In this document: positions 1 through 8,817 of the stretch, piece after piece
How positions within the stretch are numbered: the first letter of the stretch is position 1
Layout of the letters: every line of letters begins with the position of its first letter
DNA from: Tolypothrix sp. PCC 7712
Lineage (GTDB): Bacteria; Cyanobacteriota; Cyanobacteriia; Cyanobacteriales; Nostocaceae
Assembly: GCF_025860405.1 (NCBI RefSeq)
Contig: NZ_CP063785.1
Coordinates: 4,278,001-4,342,000, forward strand
Reading direction: 5' to 3'
DNA: 64,000 nt
Translations under genes and position numbers: made by a program
Notes under the pieces: generated by a model
What the model was told of the DNA's origin: nothing
What the model saw: the letters and a program-made list of their open reading frames with translations, nothing else
The model's database searches: none

Positions 1-833
1 CCTAACTCATCACTTATCGTTACACATTTTTCTTGTAACCTTTCGCGCCATAACCATTGAGCATTATAAGCATCATAAAGGCGATCGCAGAGATTTCCAT
101 TTGCATCTTGTGTAGCCAAACATTGAGTTAACAAACGCGCACAAGTTGCACCCAAGGCATATAAATCACTGGCTGGTGAAGCAAATCCTGCCATTTGCTC
201 ACTTGGCGCATAACCGATAGTATAAATTCCGGTGGCTTTTTTTGCTAAACTCGTTTGGGTGACTTGTTGTGCACCACCAAAGTCAATCAACACGAGTTTG
301 CCATCTTTTTGACGGCGCATGATATTTTCTGGTTTAATATCTCGATGAATGACGTTGCGATCGTGGATAAATTGCAGAACTGGTAATAAATCAGCTAAAA
401 GTTGCTGAATTTGTTCTTCGCTAAAGGCTTGTTGGTGTAGTTCTGCTAATAAATTCTGTCCTTGAATAAATTCTTGTACTAAATATAAGCTTGAGCCTTG
501 TTCAAAATAAGCTAATAATCTAGGAATTTGAGGGTGATTTTCTCCCAATTCAAACAGACGTTTTGCTTCTTGCTTAAATAATTCTGCTGCTTTAGTTAAT
601 GCGGCGGTTCCCGATACTTGAGGAAAGAATTGTTTGATAACACAAGCATCATCAAATCTACCTGTATCTTCTGCGGCGTAAGTCTTGCCAAACCCGCCTT
701 CACCTAATAGTTTTAAGACGCGGTAGCGGTTTCCCAGTAGCTTACCAAAGTTGCTGTGTCCGCAACTCATGCAAAACTTGTTACTATCAGGGTTAAAGGG
801 ATTTGAGCAATGAAGATTTTGACAGATTTGCAT
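1..833 (-). CDS. Serine/threonine protein kinase with N-terminal zinc-ribbon-like motif (C-terminal end cut by window edge)
   Basis: The reading frame starts at the ATG at 833-831 and stays open to the left edge, giving about 277 residues. The N-terminus carries four cysteines (C4, C9, C21, C24) in a CxNP...FCxxCG arrangement, a putative metal-binding ribbon common in front of cyanobacterial Hanks-type kinases. It is followed by a glycine loop (LGEGGFGKTY), an invariant Lys in VIKQF, the catalytic loop VIHRDIKPEN and an IDFGGA metal-binding motif. The kinase domain is therefore intact as far as it can be read, and it should phosphorylate Ser/Thr in the cytoplasm. Substrate and any C-terminal sensory or repeat domain are unknown because that part lies outside. 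It is divergent from the plus-strand gene at 1019, with a 185-base gap. Confidence 0.93.
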   Translation of the reverse strand, partial: MQICQNLHCSNPFNPDSNKFCMSCGHSNFGKLLGNRYRVLKLLGEGGFGKTYAAEDTGRFDDACVIKQFFPQVSGTAALTKAAELFKQEAKRLFELGENHPQIPRLLAYFEQGSSLYLVQEFIQGQNLLAELHQQAFSEEQIQQLLADLLPVLQFIHDRNVIHRDIKPENIMRRQKDGKLVLIDFGGAQQVTQTSLAKKATGIYTIGYAPSEQMAGFASPASDLYALGATCARLLTQCLATQDANGNLCDRLYDAYNAQWLWRERLQEKCVTISDEL

Positions 834-1018
834 AATTTGGGATTATTAAGGTTTTCTGCTTTATAATTCCCAAAGTTCATGCAGAAAATTGCCGATTTTT
901 TTGAACGCAAATAAAATTCATTTCAAGATGCTATAGAATCCTCACGCCTCTAGATTTATCTATGGAGTCAATCCAAAATCCAAAATTGTTTGACCTTGTC
1001 GCAATATAGGAAGCCAAG

Positions 1019-1402
1019 TTGAGAAATCGAATTAATAATCAAATACTGGATCATCCTTTTACAGATTATTGGGATATTTTTGTTCTCAAACATCAGTATC
1101 CTCTTAATATAGCTTTCCATATCGTAGGTATATTCTTTTTCTACGGATTGCTATTTTCTGCTTGGCATCTGCAAAACTTATGGTTACTCTTGGGCTTACC
1201 ATTAACTCAGTTAATTGGCTTAACTGGACATTTCTTATTTGAGCGTAGCCATATAGATTTACAAGATGCAGTGTTTTCTTGGCGCGCTTCTTACTGTTTA
1301 GGTAAAATGCTACTGAGGGTACTCATGGGTAAATATCAAGATGATATTCGCCAACGGCAAGAAATATTGAATAATTATCAATCATCTAAAGATGAAGTAT
1401 GA
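1019..1402 (+). CDS. Mpo1-like / DUF962 small membrane protein
   Basis: This 127-residue protein starts at a TTG with an AGGAAG ribosome-binding site five bases upstream. It has the DUF962 layout: an N-terminal HQYPLNIAFHIVG segment, two or three hydrophobic helices, and the conserved GHFLFERSHID motif (around residues 70-80) with family histidines. The yeast member Mpo1 is an iron-dependent dioxygenase acting on 2-hydroxy fatty acids in alpha-oxidation; whether this bacterial member does the same is inference. It lies 23 bases before a Rieske oxygenase and heads a run of oxidative enzymes, so a role in modifying a lipid is reasonable. Family assignment is from motif recall, not a search. Confidence 0.75.
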   Translation: MRNRINNQILDHPFTDYWDIFVLKHQYPLNIAFHIVGIFFFYGLLFSAWHLQNLWLLLGLPLTQLIGLTGHFLFERSHIDLQDAVFSWRASYCLGKMLLRVLMGKYQDDIRQRQEILNNYQSSKDEV

Positions 1403-1425
1403 AGTAAAAATATAAATAAATAATT

Positions 1426-2448
1426 ATGCAAATATTTAATAATTGGAATATAGTTGCTAAGGGTTGGTATATTGCCTGCCCTAGTAAAGAATTAGCCCAA
1501 AAACAAGCCAAATCTGTAGAAATTTGTGGTCAAAGAATTACCATATTTCGTGGTGAAGATGGACAAGTGCGTGCTTTGGATGCTTATTGTCCACATTTGG
1601 GAACAGATTTAGGGATTGGACAAGTTGACGGTAATTGGATTCGTTGCGCGTTTCATCATTGGGGATTTGATGAAACAGGAATTTGTCAAAATATTCCTTG
1701 CCAATCAGAGATTCCGAATCAGGCGAAAGTACAAGCTTATGCAACAATAGAAAAGTATGGTTTTATCTGGGTTTATCCTGATGCTGTAGCGCCAGAAGGT
1801 GTGGCTGATTTTGATGAATTAAAGGGTCAAGAAATTGTTGCACAACCTGATACAGCATTTGAGAGAAGCTGTCATCACCATATTTGTATGATGAATGGGA
1901 TTGATGCTCAACATTTAAAAACAATTCATCATTTAGATATCAAAATGGATTTGTCGCTACATCGTAGCGAATTAGGTACACAAATTGACTTTTCAATGCG
2001 GGGAAAATTTCCCGAAACCACCTGGAGAGAAAGGTTAGGTAACAAATTTCTGGGTTCTACCTATGAGTATTCAATGCGTTATGCTAATGGGTGCATTGGG
2101 TTGTTAACAATGATGAAAAATGTGCGGCTATTTCCGCCGTTGCACATGATATATGCTTATACTCCCATAGCACCTGGTAGAACGCGTATCCAACCTATTT
2201 ATGTAACTGCAAAACGTCAAGGATTTGTGGGATATTTGCTGAGTAGATTTTTGCTATTTTGTACTCGCTTGGCTTACTATATGCTCAGAGATGAAGACGG
2301 TAAGATTTACGATAATATTCGCTTTAATCCTAAATTACTTTTGAGTATCGATCAGCCATTGGCTCAATATATGGAATATGTTAACCAACTAGAACCTTCT
2401 CGCTGGTCAAAATCTGGGGTAAATTCAAAAGTTAAAATTCAAAATTAA
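1426..2448 (+). CDS. Rieske [2Fe-2S] non-heme iron oxygenase, first copy
   Basis: A 340-residue Rieske oxygenase alpha-subunit-like protein. The Rieske cluster ligands are C55 and H57 (CPHLG) and C74 and H77 (CAFHHW), spaced as in the family. The mononuclear iron site shows the D-x2-H-x4-H pattern at D160, H163 and H168. Such enzymes take electrons from a ferredoxin and use O2 for hydroxylation, desaturation or oxidative cleavage. The length and single-chain form resemble the oxygenases acting on sterols, chlorophyll derivatives and other lipophilic rings rather than two-subunit benzoate-type enzymes; substrate unknown. A paralogue lies at 5322 and a candidate ferredoxin donor at 8953. Upstream spacing of 23 bases to the DUF962 gene suggests co-transcription. 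Confidence 0.9.
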   Translation: MQIFNNWNIVAKGWYIACPSKELAQKQAKSVEICGQRITIFRGEDGQVRALDAYCPHLGTDLGIGQVDGNWIRCAFHHWGFDETGICQNIPCQSEIPNQAKVQAYATIEKYGFIWVYPDAVAPEGVADFDELKGQEIVAQPDTAFERSCHHHICMMNGIDAQHLKTIHHLDIKMDLSLHRSELGTQIDFSMRGKFPETTWRERLGNKFLGSTYEYSMRYANGCIGLLTMMKNVRLFPPLHMIYAYTPIAPGRTRIQPIYVTAKRQGFVGYLLSRFLLFCTRLAYYMLRDEDGKIYDNIRFNPKLLLSIDQPLAQYMEYVNQLEPSRWSKSGVNSKVKIQN

Positions 2449-2468
2449 ATCAATAAAATTAAATCGTA

Positions 2469-2497
2469 GGGTGTGTTATGCCATAGGCTAACGCACC
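2469..2497. repeat. Dispersed GGTGCGTTA/TAACGCACC hairpin, first copy
   Basis: Arms ggtgtgtta (2470-2478) and taacgcacc (2489-2497) pair with one G-T wobble around a 10-base loop. A closely related copy, with the same preceding aaatcgtagg, lies at 5245-5272. This is a dispersed hairpin repeat that may also end transcription after the Rieske gene, though there is no T-run. Confidence 0.6.
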
Positions 2498-2725
2498 ATA
2501 TTTTATGGTGTTCTATAAAGCGCTTTAATGATGTTTTTAGTGACAAATTATATCGAAAATATACATTTAACACATATTACTGATACTTCCGATTTTAATT
2601 CATAATTCATAATCTAATCAATAACCATTTGAAAATCTGTCACATTAGTATGTAACTTTAGCAACCAACTAGTTAAAGTGTTAATTGATAGCTTGTATCT
2701 AATTATTTTTAAGTAATTACCGATA

Positions 2726-3466
2726 ATGAAGAGTTCGCTGGTTCCTATTCAAAATTTGCATCTAAGCGATCGCATTGCTATGTATGCGCTGCTAGATAAT
2801 CATTTTAAAGGTGTAACCTGGGATGGCTTTCAGGCTGATTTAGAGCGCAAAAACTGGGTGTTGTTATTGCGGGATGACATCACCCATACCCTGAAAGGCT
2901 TTTCAACTCTGATGTTGAGCCAGACGACTTTTGCAGGAGAGCAAATTAGTGTAATTTATTCTGGCGATACGATTGTCGATCCTAGTGCTTGGTCGAGTAC
3001 AACGCTACCGCGTTCCTGGATCAATGCTGTGAATTTTCTGCGCCAACACTATGTAGAAAATAAGTTATACTGGCTGCTAATTTGTTCTGGCTTTCGTACT
3101 TACCGCTTTCTCCCGACTTTTTGGCAAGAGTTTTACCCCCGCCACAATATCATCACACCTACTCATATCACTAACCTGATGGGGAGTTTGGGACAGCAAT
3201 ATTATGGTGATTCTTATCAACAAGCCAGTGGTATTGTTCGCTTCCAAAATCCGCAAATTCTGCGCGAGAATTTAATTGAAATTCCTATAGGAAGACAGAC
3301 TAACCCCCATATCCAGTTTTTTGAACAAAAAAACCCAGATTATCGCCAAGGGGATGAATTGGTGTGTTTAACTGAAATCAGTTATGACAATCTTACTCGT
3401 GCTGGACAAAGAATGTGGCATTCGGAAGCGTTGTTAGAATTTATCCAGGATTCGGTTCTGATTTAA
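2726..3466 (+). CDS. Hypothetical protein, possibly N-acyltransferase-like
   Basis: A 246-residue soluble protein with no signal peptide or membrane segment. The middle contains a hydrophobic strand-rich stretch (around residues 45-75, with LKGFSTLML and ISVIYSGDT) followed by a helix and LYWLLICSGFRTYRFL, a pattern loosely like the acyl-CoA-binding core of GNAT folds. No catalytic motif is clear enough to name a function. It lies 20-odd bases before the SulP transporter and between the two Rieske genes, so it may be part of the same transcription unit. I do not recognise the family with certainty. Confidence 0.7.
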   Translation: MKSSLVPIQNLHLSDRIAMYALLDNHFKGVTWDGFQADLERKNWVLLLRDDITHTLKGFSTLMLSQTTFAGEQISVIYSGDTIVDPSAWSSTTLPRSWINAVNFLRQHYVENKLYWLLICSGFRTYRFLPTFWQEFYPRHNIITPTHITNLMGSLGQQYYGDSYQQASGIVRFQNPQILRENLIEIPIGRQTNPHIQFFEQKNPDYRQGDELVCLTEISYDNLTRAGQRMWHSEALLEFIQDSVLI

Positions 3467-3491
3467 AATCTATGCGTCTATCAACTTGCCT

Positions 3492-5192
3492 ATGAAAGTT
3501 AAAAATGAAGAGATAGTAATAGCTAAGACTGTAGAAGCACCACAATTTTTTGATGTTAGTCGCTTGTTGAGTAACCTGCGGGGCGATTTGGCGGGAGGAT
3601 TGACGGCTGCTGTGGTAGCCTTACCTTTAGCTTTAGCCTTTGCGGTGGCTAGTGGTGTGGAACCAAAGGCGGGACTTTACACTGCTATTGTGGCAGGAAT
3701 TGTCGCAGCAATTTTTGGCGGTTCACCAGTACAAATTACAGGCCCTACAGGTGCAATGGCTGTAATTTTGGTGGGAATTGTCGCCAAGTACGGATTAGAA
3801 AAAGTTTGGATTGCTGGGGTAATGGCTGGAATCATCCAGATTGCTTTAGGAATCGCCAAACTGGGACAATTGGTTAAATTTATTCCCTATCCAGTAACGG
3901 CTGGTTTTACTAATGGGATTGCCGTTATTATTTTTTGTGGTCAATTAAATAATTTCTTTGGGTTAAAATTACCACGCCAAGAACATTTTTTACCAGGACT
4001 TTGGCAAACTTTAACTCATGTAGAAGCGTTAAATTGGGCAGCAGTTTTATTAGCAATGCTGGTAATTGCAACAAATCTTTTATGGCCCAAGATTAATACG
4101 ACAATACCCGGTTCGTTGATGGGGTTGGTGTTAGCAACTGCGATCGCATCTTATTTGCATCTTGATGTTCCCACTATTGGAGCCATCCCGCAAGCTTTAC
4201 CGATGCTGCAAGGTATTCCCCACTGGAATGATTTTGGCTTAATTCGCGAACTGATTAATCCAGCTTTGGCTTTAGCCGCACTGGGTAGTATTGAATCCTT
4301 GCTGTCAGCAGTCGTGGCTGATGGGATGACGGTGAGCGAAAAACACAACAGCGATCGCGAATTAATTGGTCAAGGTTTAGCCAATATCATTATTCCATTT
4401 TTCGGTGGCATTCCCGCCACAGGTGCGATCGCGCGAACTGCGGTTAACGTCCGTTCTGGTGGTAAAACCCGGTTATCTGGGGTAATTCACGGCGTTGCTT
4501 TAGCGCTGATTGTGTTAACTTTAGCACCCCTCGCAGCGCAGATTCCCTTAGCAGCGTTGGCGGGGATTTTGATGGTAGTTAGTCTGCGGATGATTGAGTG
4601 GGAAGCGATTGGCTTACTGCTACGCGCTACCTACTCCGACTTTGCGGTGATGATTCTCACCTGGCTAGTCACAATATTATTTGATTTGGTTCTGGCTGTA
4701 GAAGTGGGATTGATTGCAGCTGGCGCATTATTTATCAAGCGGATGAGCGATTTAAGCTTGGCGAAAATCCCAGAAACAGAAGTATTTCCCCCAGGGATTC
4801 CTTTAGAATTAAGCAAAGAAATAGCGGTTTATCGTGTAGATGGGCCTGTATTTTTTGGTGCTGCGGAAAGGTTTGTTACCTTCCTCAGAGAGCAACCAGA
4901 AGTGAAGTATTTAATTTTGCGGTTGCGGTTTGTACCGAATATGGACACAACTGGTTTGGTAGCTTTAGAGGATATTTATCACGACTTAGAAAGGCATAAT
5001 TGTCGTTTAATTCTCACAGGTTTACAGCCACAGGTTCAACAGTTATTAGAACGTTCGGGATTGTTACAAACAATTGGGTTATCTAATTGCTTTGAAACAA
5101 CTACAGATGCTATTTACTCTATTACTCCTCAATCTTCTCAATCTGTAGCGGCTAATTTAAAATCTCCAGAGTTGTTGGAATTAAATGATTGA
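3492..5192 (+). CDS. SulP-family anion transporter with STAS domain
   Basis: About 566 residues from the ATG at 3492; an in-frame TTG at 3486 is possible but adds only two residues. The N-terminal 410 or so residues hold the SulP membrane domain with its characteristic GLYTAIVAG and GGSPVQITGPTGAM segments and many hydrophobic helices. The C-terminal 110 or so residues form a STAS domain (VYRVDGPVFFGAAERF, then VPNMDTTGLVALEDI). SulP carriers in cyanobacteria move sulfate or, as BicA, bicarbonate with sodium; the sequence does not decide between them. It sits between two Rieske oxygenases, which is not a usual setting for a carbon-concentrating gene, so a role tied to the neighbouring pathway is possible but unproven. 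Confidence 0.93.
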   Translation: MKVKNEEIVIAKTVEAPQFFDVSRLLSNLRGDLAGGLTAAVVALPLALAFAVASGVEPKAGLYTAIVAGIVAAIFGGSPVQITGPTGAMAVILVGIVAKYGLEKVWIAGVMAGIIQIALGIAKLGQLVKFIPYPVTAGFTNGIAVIIFCGQLNNFFGLKLPRQEHFLPGLWQTLTHVEALNWAAVLLAMLVIATNLLWPKINTTIPGSLMGLVLATAIASYLHLDVPTIGAIPQALPMLQGIPHWNDFGLIRELINPALALAALGSIESLLSAVVADGMTVSEKHNSDRELIGQGLANIIIPFFGGIPATGAIARTAVNVRSGGKTRLSGVIHGVALALIVLTLAPLAAQIPLAALAGILMVVSLRMIEWEAIGLLLRATYSDFAVMILTWLVTILFDLVLAVEVGLIAAGALFIKRMSDLSLAKIPETEVFPPGIPLELSKEIAVYRVDGPVFFGAAERFVTFLREQPEVKYLILRLRFVPNMDTTGLVALEDIYHDLERHNCRLILTGLQPQVQQLLERSGLLQTIGLSNCFETTTDAIYSITPQSSQSVAANLKSPELLELND

Positions 5193-5244
5193 AATTAACT
5201 GTCGATAAACACCGATTCATTGAGTGTAGATAGTTAAATCGTAG

Positions 5245-5272
5245 GGTGCGTTACGGCGAAGCCTAACGCACC
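5245..5272. repeat. Dispersed GGTGCGTTA/TAACGCACC hairpin, second copy
   Basis: Perfect 9-base arms at 5245-5253 and 5264-5272 with a 10-base loop, in the gap between the SulP gene and the second Rieske gene. Same family as the element at 2469-2497, including the preceding aaatcgtaggg. Confidence 0.65.
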
Positions 5273-5321
5273 ACCAATAAATTATTTTAAATAATATATA
5301 TTTTCTAATTCAAATCATTAT

Positions 5322-6329
5322 ATGCATTCTACTAGCCCAACCTCTATTTTTAACAATCCGCAACTATTTGTTGAGGGATGGTATTGGGCATTACCATCAA
5401 AAAAATTAAAGATTGGCAAGGTAAAAGCTGTAAAATTATTGGGTAGAAATCTCGCAATTTATCGCGGAGCTAGTGGACAAGTAATAGCGGTGGATGCTTA
5501 TTGTCCACACATGGGCGCACATTTCGCAGAAGGGAAAGTAGAAGGTGAAGGAATTCGCTGCTTTTTTCATAATTGGAAATACGATGAGCGCGGAATTTGT
5601 GTAGAGGTTCCTTCACTAGGAAAACCCTTACCTGTATGTATTAAAACTTGGTCAACAGCAGAAAAATATGGCATGATTTGGGTTTGGGTGGGAGAAGATA
5701 AGCCAAGTAAATTACCTTTTGTACCGGAACTAGAAAATGTAGAATGCGACTATATATTAGGGACTCATTTTATAAAAAACTGCCATCCCAATGTTTTATT
5801 AATTAATGCAATTGATGCTCATCATTTCAATACAGTACACAATCTACCTTTAGAGATTGTCTTTGATTCCCAAAACCTCAACTCTCATGCGATTAACTTC
5901 AGCAATACTACCAGAGGAGGCGATGATTCCTGGTTAATTCGCCTGATTCGTCCTCTATATCGCAATCAAGTTACATATAGTATGTGCTATTGGTACGGCA
6001 GCACTGGGACTGTCACACTGGGGCCAGATTTTCTACATTTCTATATTATCTTTGCTTTGCGAATGTTAGAAGATGGCACAACAGAAGGGCAAACAATCTT
6101 AGTAACTCGTAAACGCAGTGGGTTTTTAGGATGGAGTCTAAATCGTATATTGTTGTGGTTAACGCAGCAGGTTGGTAATTACTTTGCTAAAGGTGATACC
6201 CAAGTATTTCAAACTATTAAATTTGATTTAAAAACACCCATTAAAGCAGACCAGTCAATTCTACAATTTATTCAGCATGTCAATCAGCAAAAGGCTTTAA
6301 GCTGGGGGAATTGGGAAAATAATTCATAA
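5322..6329 (+). CDS. Rieske [2Fe-2S] non-heme iron oxygenase, second copy
   Basis: A 335-residue paralogue of the oxygenase at 1426. Rieske ligands are C61 and H63 (CPHMG) and C80 and H83 (CFFHNW); the iron site is D165, H168, H173 (IDAHHFNTVH). It shares N-terminal phrasing with the first copy (EGWYWALPSK versus KGWYIACPSK) but is clearly diverged, so the two probably act on different positions or successive intermediates. No reductase domain is fused, so it needs an external ferredoxin; the ferredoxin gene at 8953 is the obvious local candidate. It is followed after 38 bases by the ferritin-like gene, with a heptamer repeat in the gap. Confidence 0.9.
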   Translation: MHSTSPTSIFNNPQLFVEGWYWALPSKKLKIGKVKAVKLLGRNLAIYRGASGQVIAVDAYCPHMGAHFAEGKVEGEGIRCFFHNWKYDERGICVEVPSLGKPLPVCIKTWSTAEKYGMIWVWVGEDKPSKLPFVPELENVECDYILGTHFIKNCHPNVLLINAIDAHHFNTVHNLPLEIVFDSQNLNSHAINFSNTTRGGDDSWLIRLIRPLYRNQVTYSMCYWYGSTGTVTLGPDFLHFYIIFALRMLEDGTTEGQTILVTRKRSGFLGWSLNRILLWLTQQVGNYFAKGDTQVFQTIKFDLKTPIKADQSILQFIQHVNQQKALSWGNWENNS

Positions 6330-6352
6330 TTCGTAATTCGTAATTCGTAATT
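6321..6352. repeat. Heptanucleotide tandem repeat (aattcgt type, STRR-like)
   Basis: About four consecutive 7-base units (aattcat, then aattcgt three times) run from the stop region of the second Rieske gene into the gap before 6368. Short tandem heptamers of this kind are typical of heterocystous cyanobacteria. Confidence 0.7.
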
Positions 6353-6367
6353 TACTAGATAAATAAT

Positions 6368-7276
6368 ATGGATTTGTCATATAAAATTGCTGGACTCGAT
6401 TTACCATATATAAATTCTGATGATAAATTGCGGCGAATATTAACAGCAGCATTACCTAATCAAAGTGATAATACTTCACAGCCACAATTAGATTATTGGG
6501 ATGCGGAATTTTTTAATTTGCATCAAGTCCAAATTTTTCAACAAGCGAGTTTAGATGAACAATCTGCCATACTTCAGCTTACCAATCGCAGCCTGTTAGC
6601 AGAATCTTATTTCATTGAGAAAGCAGGCGTTGGGTATATGGCAAAAATGGTATTGTTAGCCGAAACAGTGGAAGAACGAATACTATATGCACTTTTTAGT
6701 GCTGATGAGGCTACTCACCTCAGCCAAATCACTAATTTTTTACCAGAAATTGCATCTACTAATAGCAACGATCCATTTTTGAACTTATTAGCAGAAGTAG
6801 TGGAAAGTGCAGACAAAACAGTATTGTTGTTTGTGCTGCAAGTAGTTTTAGAAGGATGGGGATTAAGCCATTATCGCCGCTTGTCTAAAGAGTGTCATTA
6901 TCCCATTTTAAGCGAACTTTTCTCAAGCTTTCTCCAAGCAGAATCTCGCCATCATGGTACAGGAACAATGCTATTTAACCGCAATCCTGTTTCACCAACA
7001 AGCAAAGCAACTGCAATCGATATATTAGCCAGCTTTCTATCTATGGTACAACTCGGGCCGCAAAGCGTTCTATCAGCCATTGAGCAAGTAAAAGGACACC
7101 TGACGCGATCGCAAAAAATCCAAATCCTCGAACAACTTGATACCCAAACCCACAGTGGAACCAGATTAGAAATATTGCGATCGCTCATGCGCGGCGCATC
7201 CGCAGCAGCCATTGTACAAGCTTTAGACGAACGCGGCGCATTTTCACCACTCCCACCTCATCAATGCGTCTATTAA
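6368..7276 (+). CDS. Ferritin-like diiron protein, putative oxygenase
   Basis: A 302-residue, mostly helical protein. It shows two matching half-sites for a dinuclear iron centre: a Glu in YFIEKAG followed 30 residues later by DEATH (E-x2-H), and a Glu in VLEGWG followed 30 residues later by AESRHH (E-x2-H). This E / E-x2-H / E / E-x2-H plan is the ligand set of ferritin-like oxidases and oxygenases. The protein is longer than plain ferritins, so an enzymatic role such as hydroxylation or oxidation is more likely than iron storage. It stands between a Rieske oxygenase and an AurF-like gene. Substrate unknown. The C-terminal 90 residues are helical and look like an added regulatory or dimer part. 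Confidence 0.8.
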   Translation: MDLSYKIAGLDLPYINSDDKLRRILTAALPNQSDNTSQPQLDYWDAEFFNLHQVQIFQQASLDEQSAILQLTNRSLLAESYFIEKAGVGYMAKMVLLAETVEERILYALFSADEATHLSQITNFLPEIASTNSNDPFLNLLAEVVESADKTVLLFVLQVVLEGWGLSHYRRLSKECHYPILSELFSSFLQAESRHHGTGTMLFNRNPVSPTSKATAIDILASFLSMVQLGPQSVLSAIEQVKGHLTRSQKIQILEQLDTQTHSGTRLEILRSLMRGASAAAIVQALDERGAFSPLPPHQCVY

Positions 7277-7339
7277 ACCTCTCACTCTTCTTTTCGTGAG
7301 CCTGATTAATACTTATCATCACAGTGCAAAAACTTTTGT

Positions 7340-8515
7340 ATGCAAAATACTATTCCCAAACTATCAGACAATCCAACCACTTATCGTAAATTACAAATTA
7401 ATCATACCCGCAACAAACAGCAAGACCATACTGCTTTAATGGATGAAGCAACGGCTAACTTTCGCTATGAAGATTGCCAAAACGAATATTGGAATCCCGA
7501 AGAATTTTCTCTACTCTACGGTACAGTTTTATGGGAACAATCTAGCCCACATCAGCGTATAATTTTAAATCAACTTTACTGGGTAGCATACTATTCGCAA
7601 ATAGTCTCAGCCGAAATTGCTACTATATATTTTAATCAAACTAGTGCAGCCGGACTTTATGCTCACGAAGATTTCCGCTTAATCTGCGATACTTTAGATT
7701 TAGAATCATCCCAAGAAAGAGCGCATATCAACGCTTTTCGTACAATTGCTAAACAGGTTGAGCAAGCATTATTTGGAGAACTCATCTTTACTTACCCCAT
7801 GCGCGGCCCGTTTACAGAAACGATGGTTTATGCTGACACAAACGCCCTCAAAATTTGGTGGAAAAAAATCCAACTACAATACTTTGGATTGATTTCTGCA
7901 AATAATATCTTTTTAGCTTGTCAGTATTTCACAGTCCGAGGAGTGCGGACACTAAATGGCAAATTAGTCCAGCATAAACTCAGCAATTATTATCAAAAAT
8001 ATCCTCATCCTGAAACTGCGCCTATTCCTGCAAAAATCTCTTATTACCACTTTCTCGATGAAAGCTTTCATTTTAATAGTTCGACAATTATATCTCACGA
8101 TGTTATTACCTGCCTCCCTCCACCAACGGCATTTGAGAGCCTAGTTGCTAATTTAGGATTGCTTGGCTGTCAGCGCGATCACTTTCACTTTTCGGCGGCG
8201 ATTAACGGTATTTTCTGGTACGATCCGGCACTGTATGACAAGATTTATAAATTGTTGCGATCGCCAATTTTTTCTATGAGCAATATTGATGCTAAAGAAA
8301 TGATGCGTCGCTGTTTTACCGAAGAATCGGAAGGCTTACATTGCAGTTTTTTAACCCATCAAGAAGCGATGGCATCTTATAGAGTATATGTAGAAAAGCT
8401 CGATTATCTTTGGCAACAGAATCGAGAAATGTCAATTATGGGAGCTAATTCTCTGGCTCGATATCTAGCAACTCAAAAAAGTGCTTTTCAAAAGTTTAAA
8501 ACTTATCAAAATTGA
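7340..8515 (+). CDS. AurF-like diiron oxygenase (p-aminobenzoate N-oxygenase family)
   Basis: A 391-residue protein whose metal motifs follow the AurF plan: a Glu in SAEIATIYF, then 34 residues later E-x2-H in QERAH, and later H-x3-E-x2-H in YHFLDESFH. In AurF the matching ligands are E101, E136, H139, H223, E227 and H230, with nearly the same spacings. I could not find an equivalent of the remaining AurF carboxylate (E196) at the expected distance before the third motif, so the site may be altered. AurF oxidises aryl amines to nitro groups; relatives do other hydroxylations. It follows the ferritin-like gene by 63 bases, and the pair probably acts in one pathway. Substrate not predictable. 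Confidence 0.75.
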   Translation: MQNTIPKLSDNPTTYRKLQINHTRNKQQDHTALMDEATANFRYEDCQNEYWNPEEFSLLYGTVLWEQSSPHQRIILNQLYWVAYYSQIVSAEIATIYFNQTSAAGLYAHEDFRLICDTLDLESSQERAHINAFRTIAKQVEQALFGELIFTYPMRGPFTETMVYADTNALKIWWKKIQLQYFGLISANNIFLACQYFTVRGVRTLNGKLVQHKLSNYYQKYPHPETAPIPAKISYYHFLDESFHFNSSTIISHDVITCLPPPTAFESLVANLGLLGCQRDHFHFSAAINGIFWYDPALYDKIYKLLRSPIFSMSNIDAKEMMRRCFTEESEGLHCSFLTHQEAMASYRVYVEKLDYLWQQNREMSIMGANSLARYLATQKSAFQKFKTYQN

Positions 8516-8582
8516 AATAAATCTTAATCTATATATTTGATAAAACAAAAGTTATCTACATAGCTTTTGTCAGAATATATCA

Positions 8583-8798
8583 GTGGACATGCAAGAGGTA
8601 CATATCATGCACAAAGAATATATGGAGATTCTAGAAACATTACTTGATAAATTGACATTATCTGCAATTTTAGAAATGTTAGAGCGCTTATGCCACAAAA
8701 AAGCAGAAAATTTGAGAACTCATTGGCAAGACGAACATTCAGCAAAGCTGTGGGAGAAAGCTGCTAGGCAAATAGAACAGATAAATGTTGATGTTTGA
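8583..8798 (+). CDS. Small helical protein of unknown function
   Basis: A 71-residue acidic-to-neutral helical protein (starts MDMQEVHIMHKEYM; an internal ATG at 8610 is an alternative start). The repeated leucines in ETLLDKLTLSAILEMLERL give a clear amphipathic helix, followed by a second charged helix with Trp residues. It lies 67 bases after the AurF-like gene and before the ferredoxin, so it may be a small accessory or coupling protein of the oxygenase set. No family recognised. Confidence 0.55.
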   Translation: MDMQEVHIMHKEYMEILETLLDKLTLSAILEMLERLCHKKAENLRTHWQDEHSAKLWEKAARQIEQINVDV

Positions 8799-8817
8799 TT
8801 AAACAATAAAGCCAAGT

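Noticed and set aside
1538..1747. Minus-strand frame inside the first Rieske gene
   Set aside because: Shadow of the Rieske coding sequence, whose metal motifs are intact on the other strand.
3492..5192. Naming the SulP gene bicA
   Set aside because: BicA, sulfate and other SulP carriers cannot be told apart by eye; the gene context does not point to carbon uptake.
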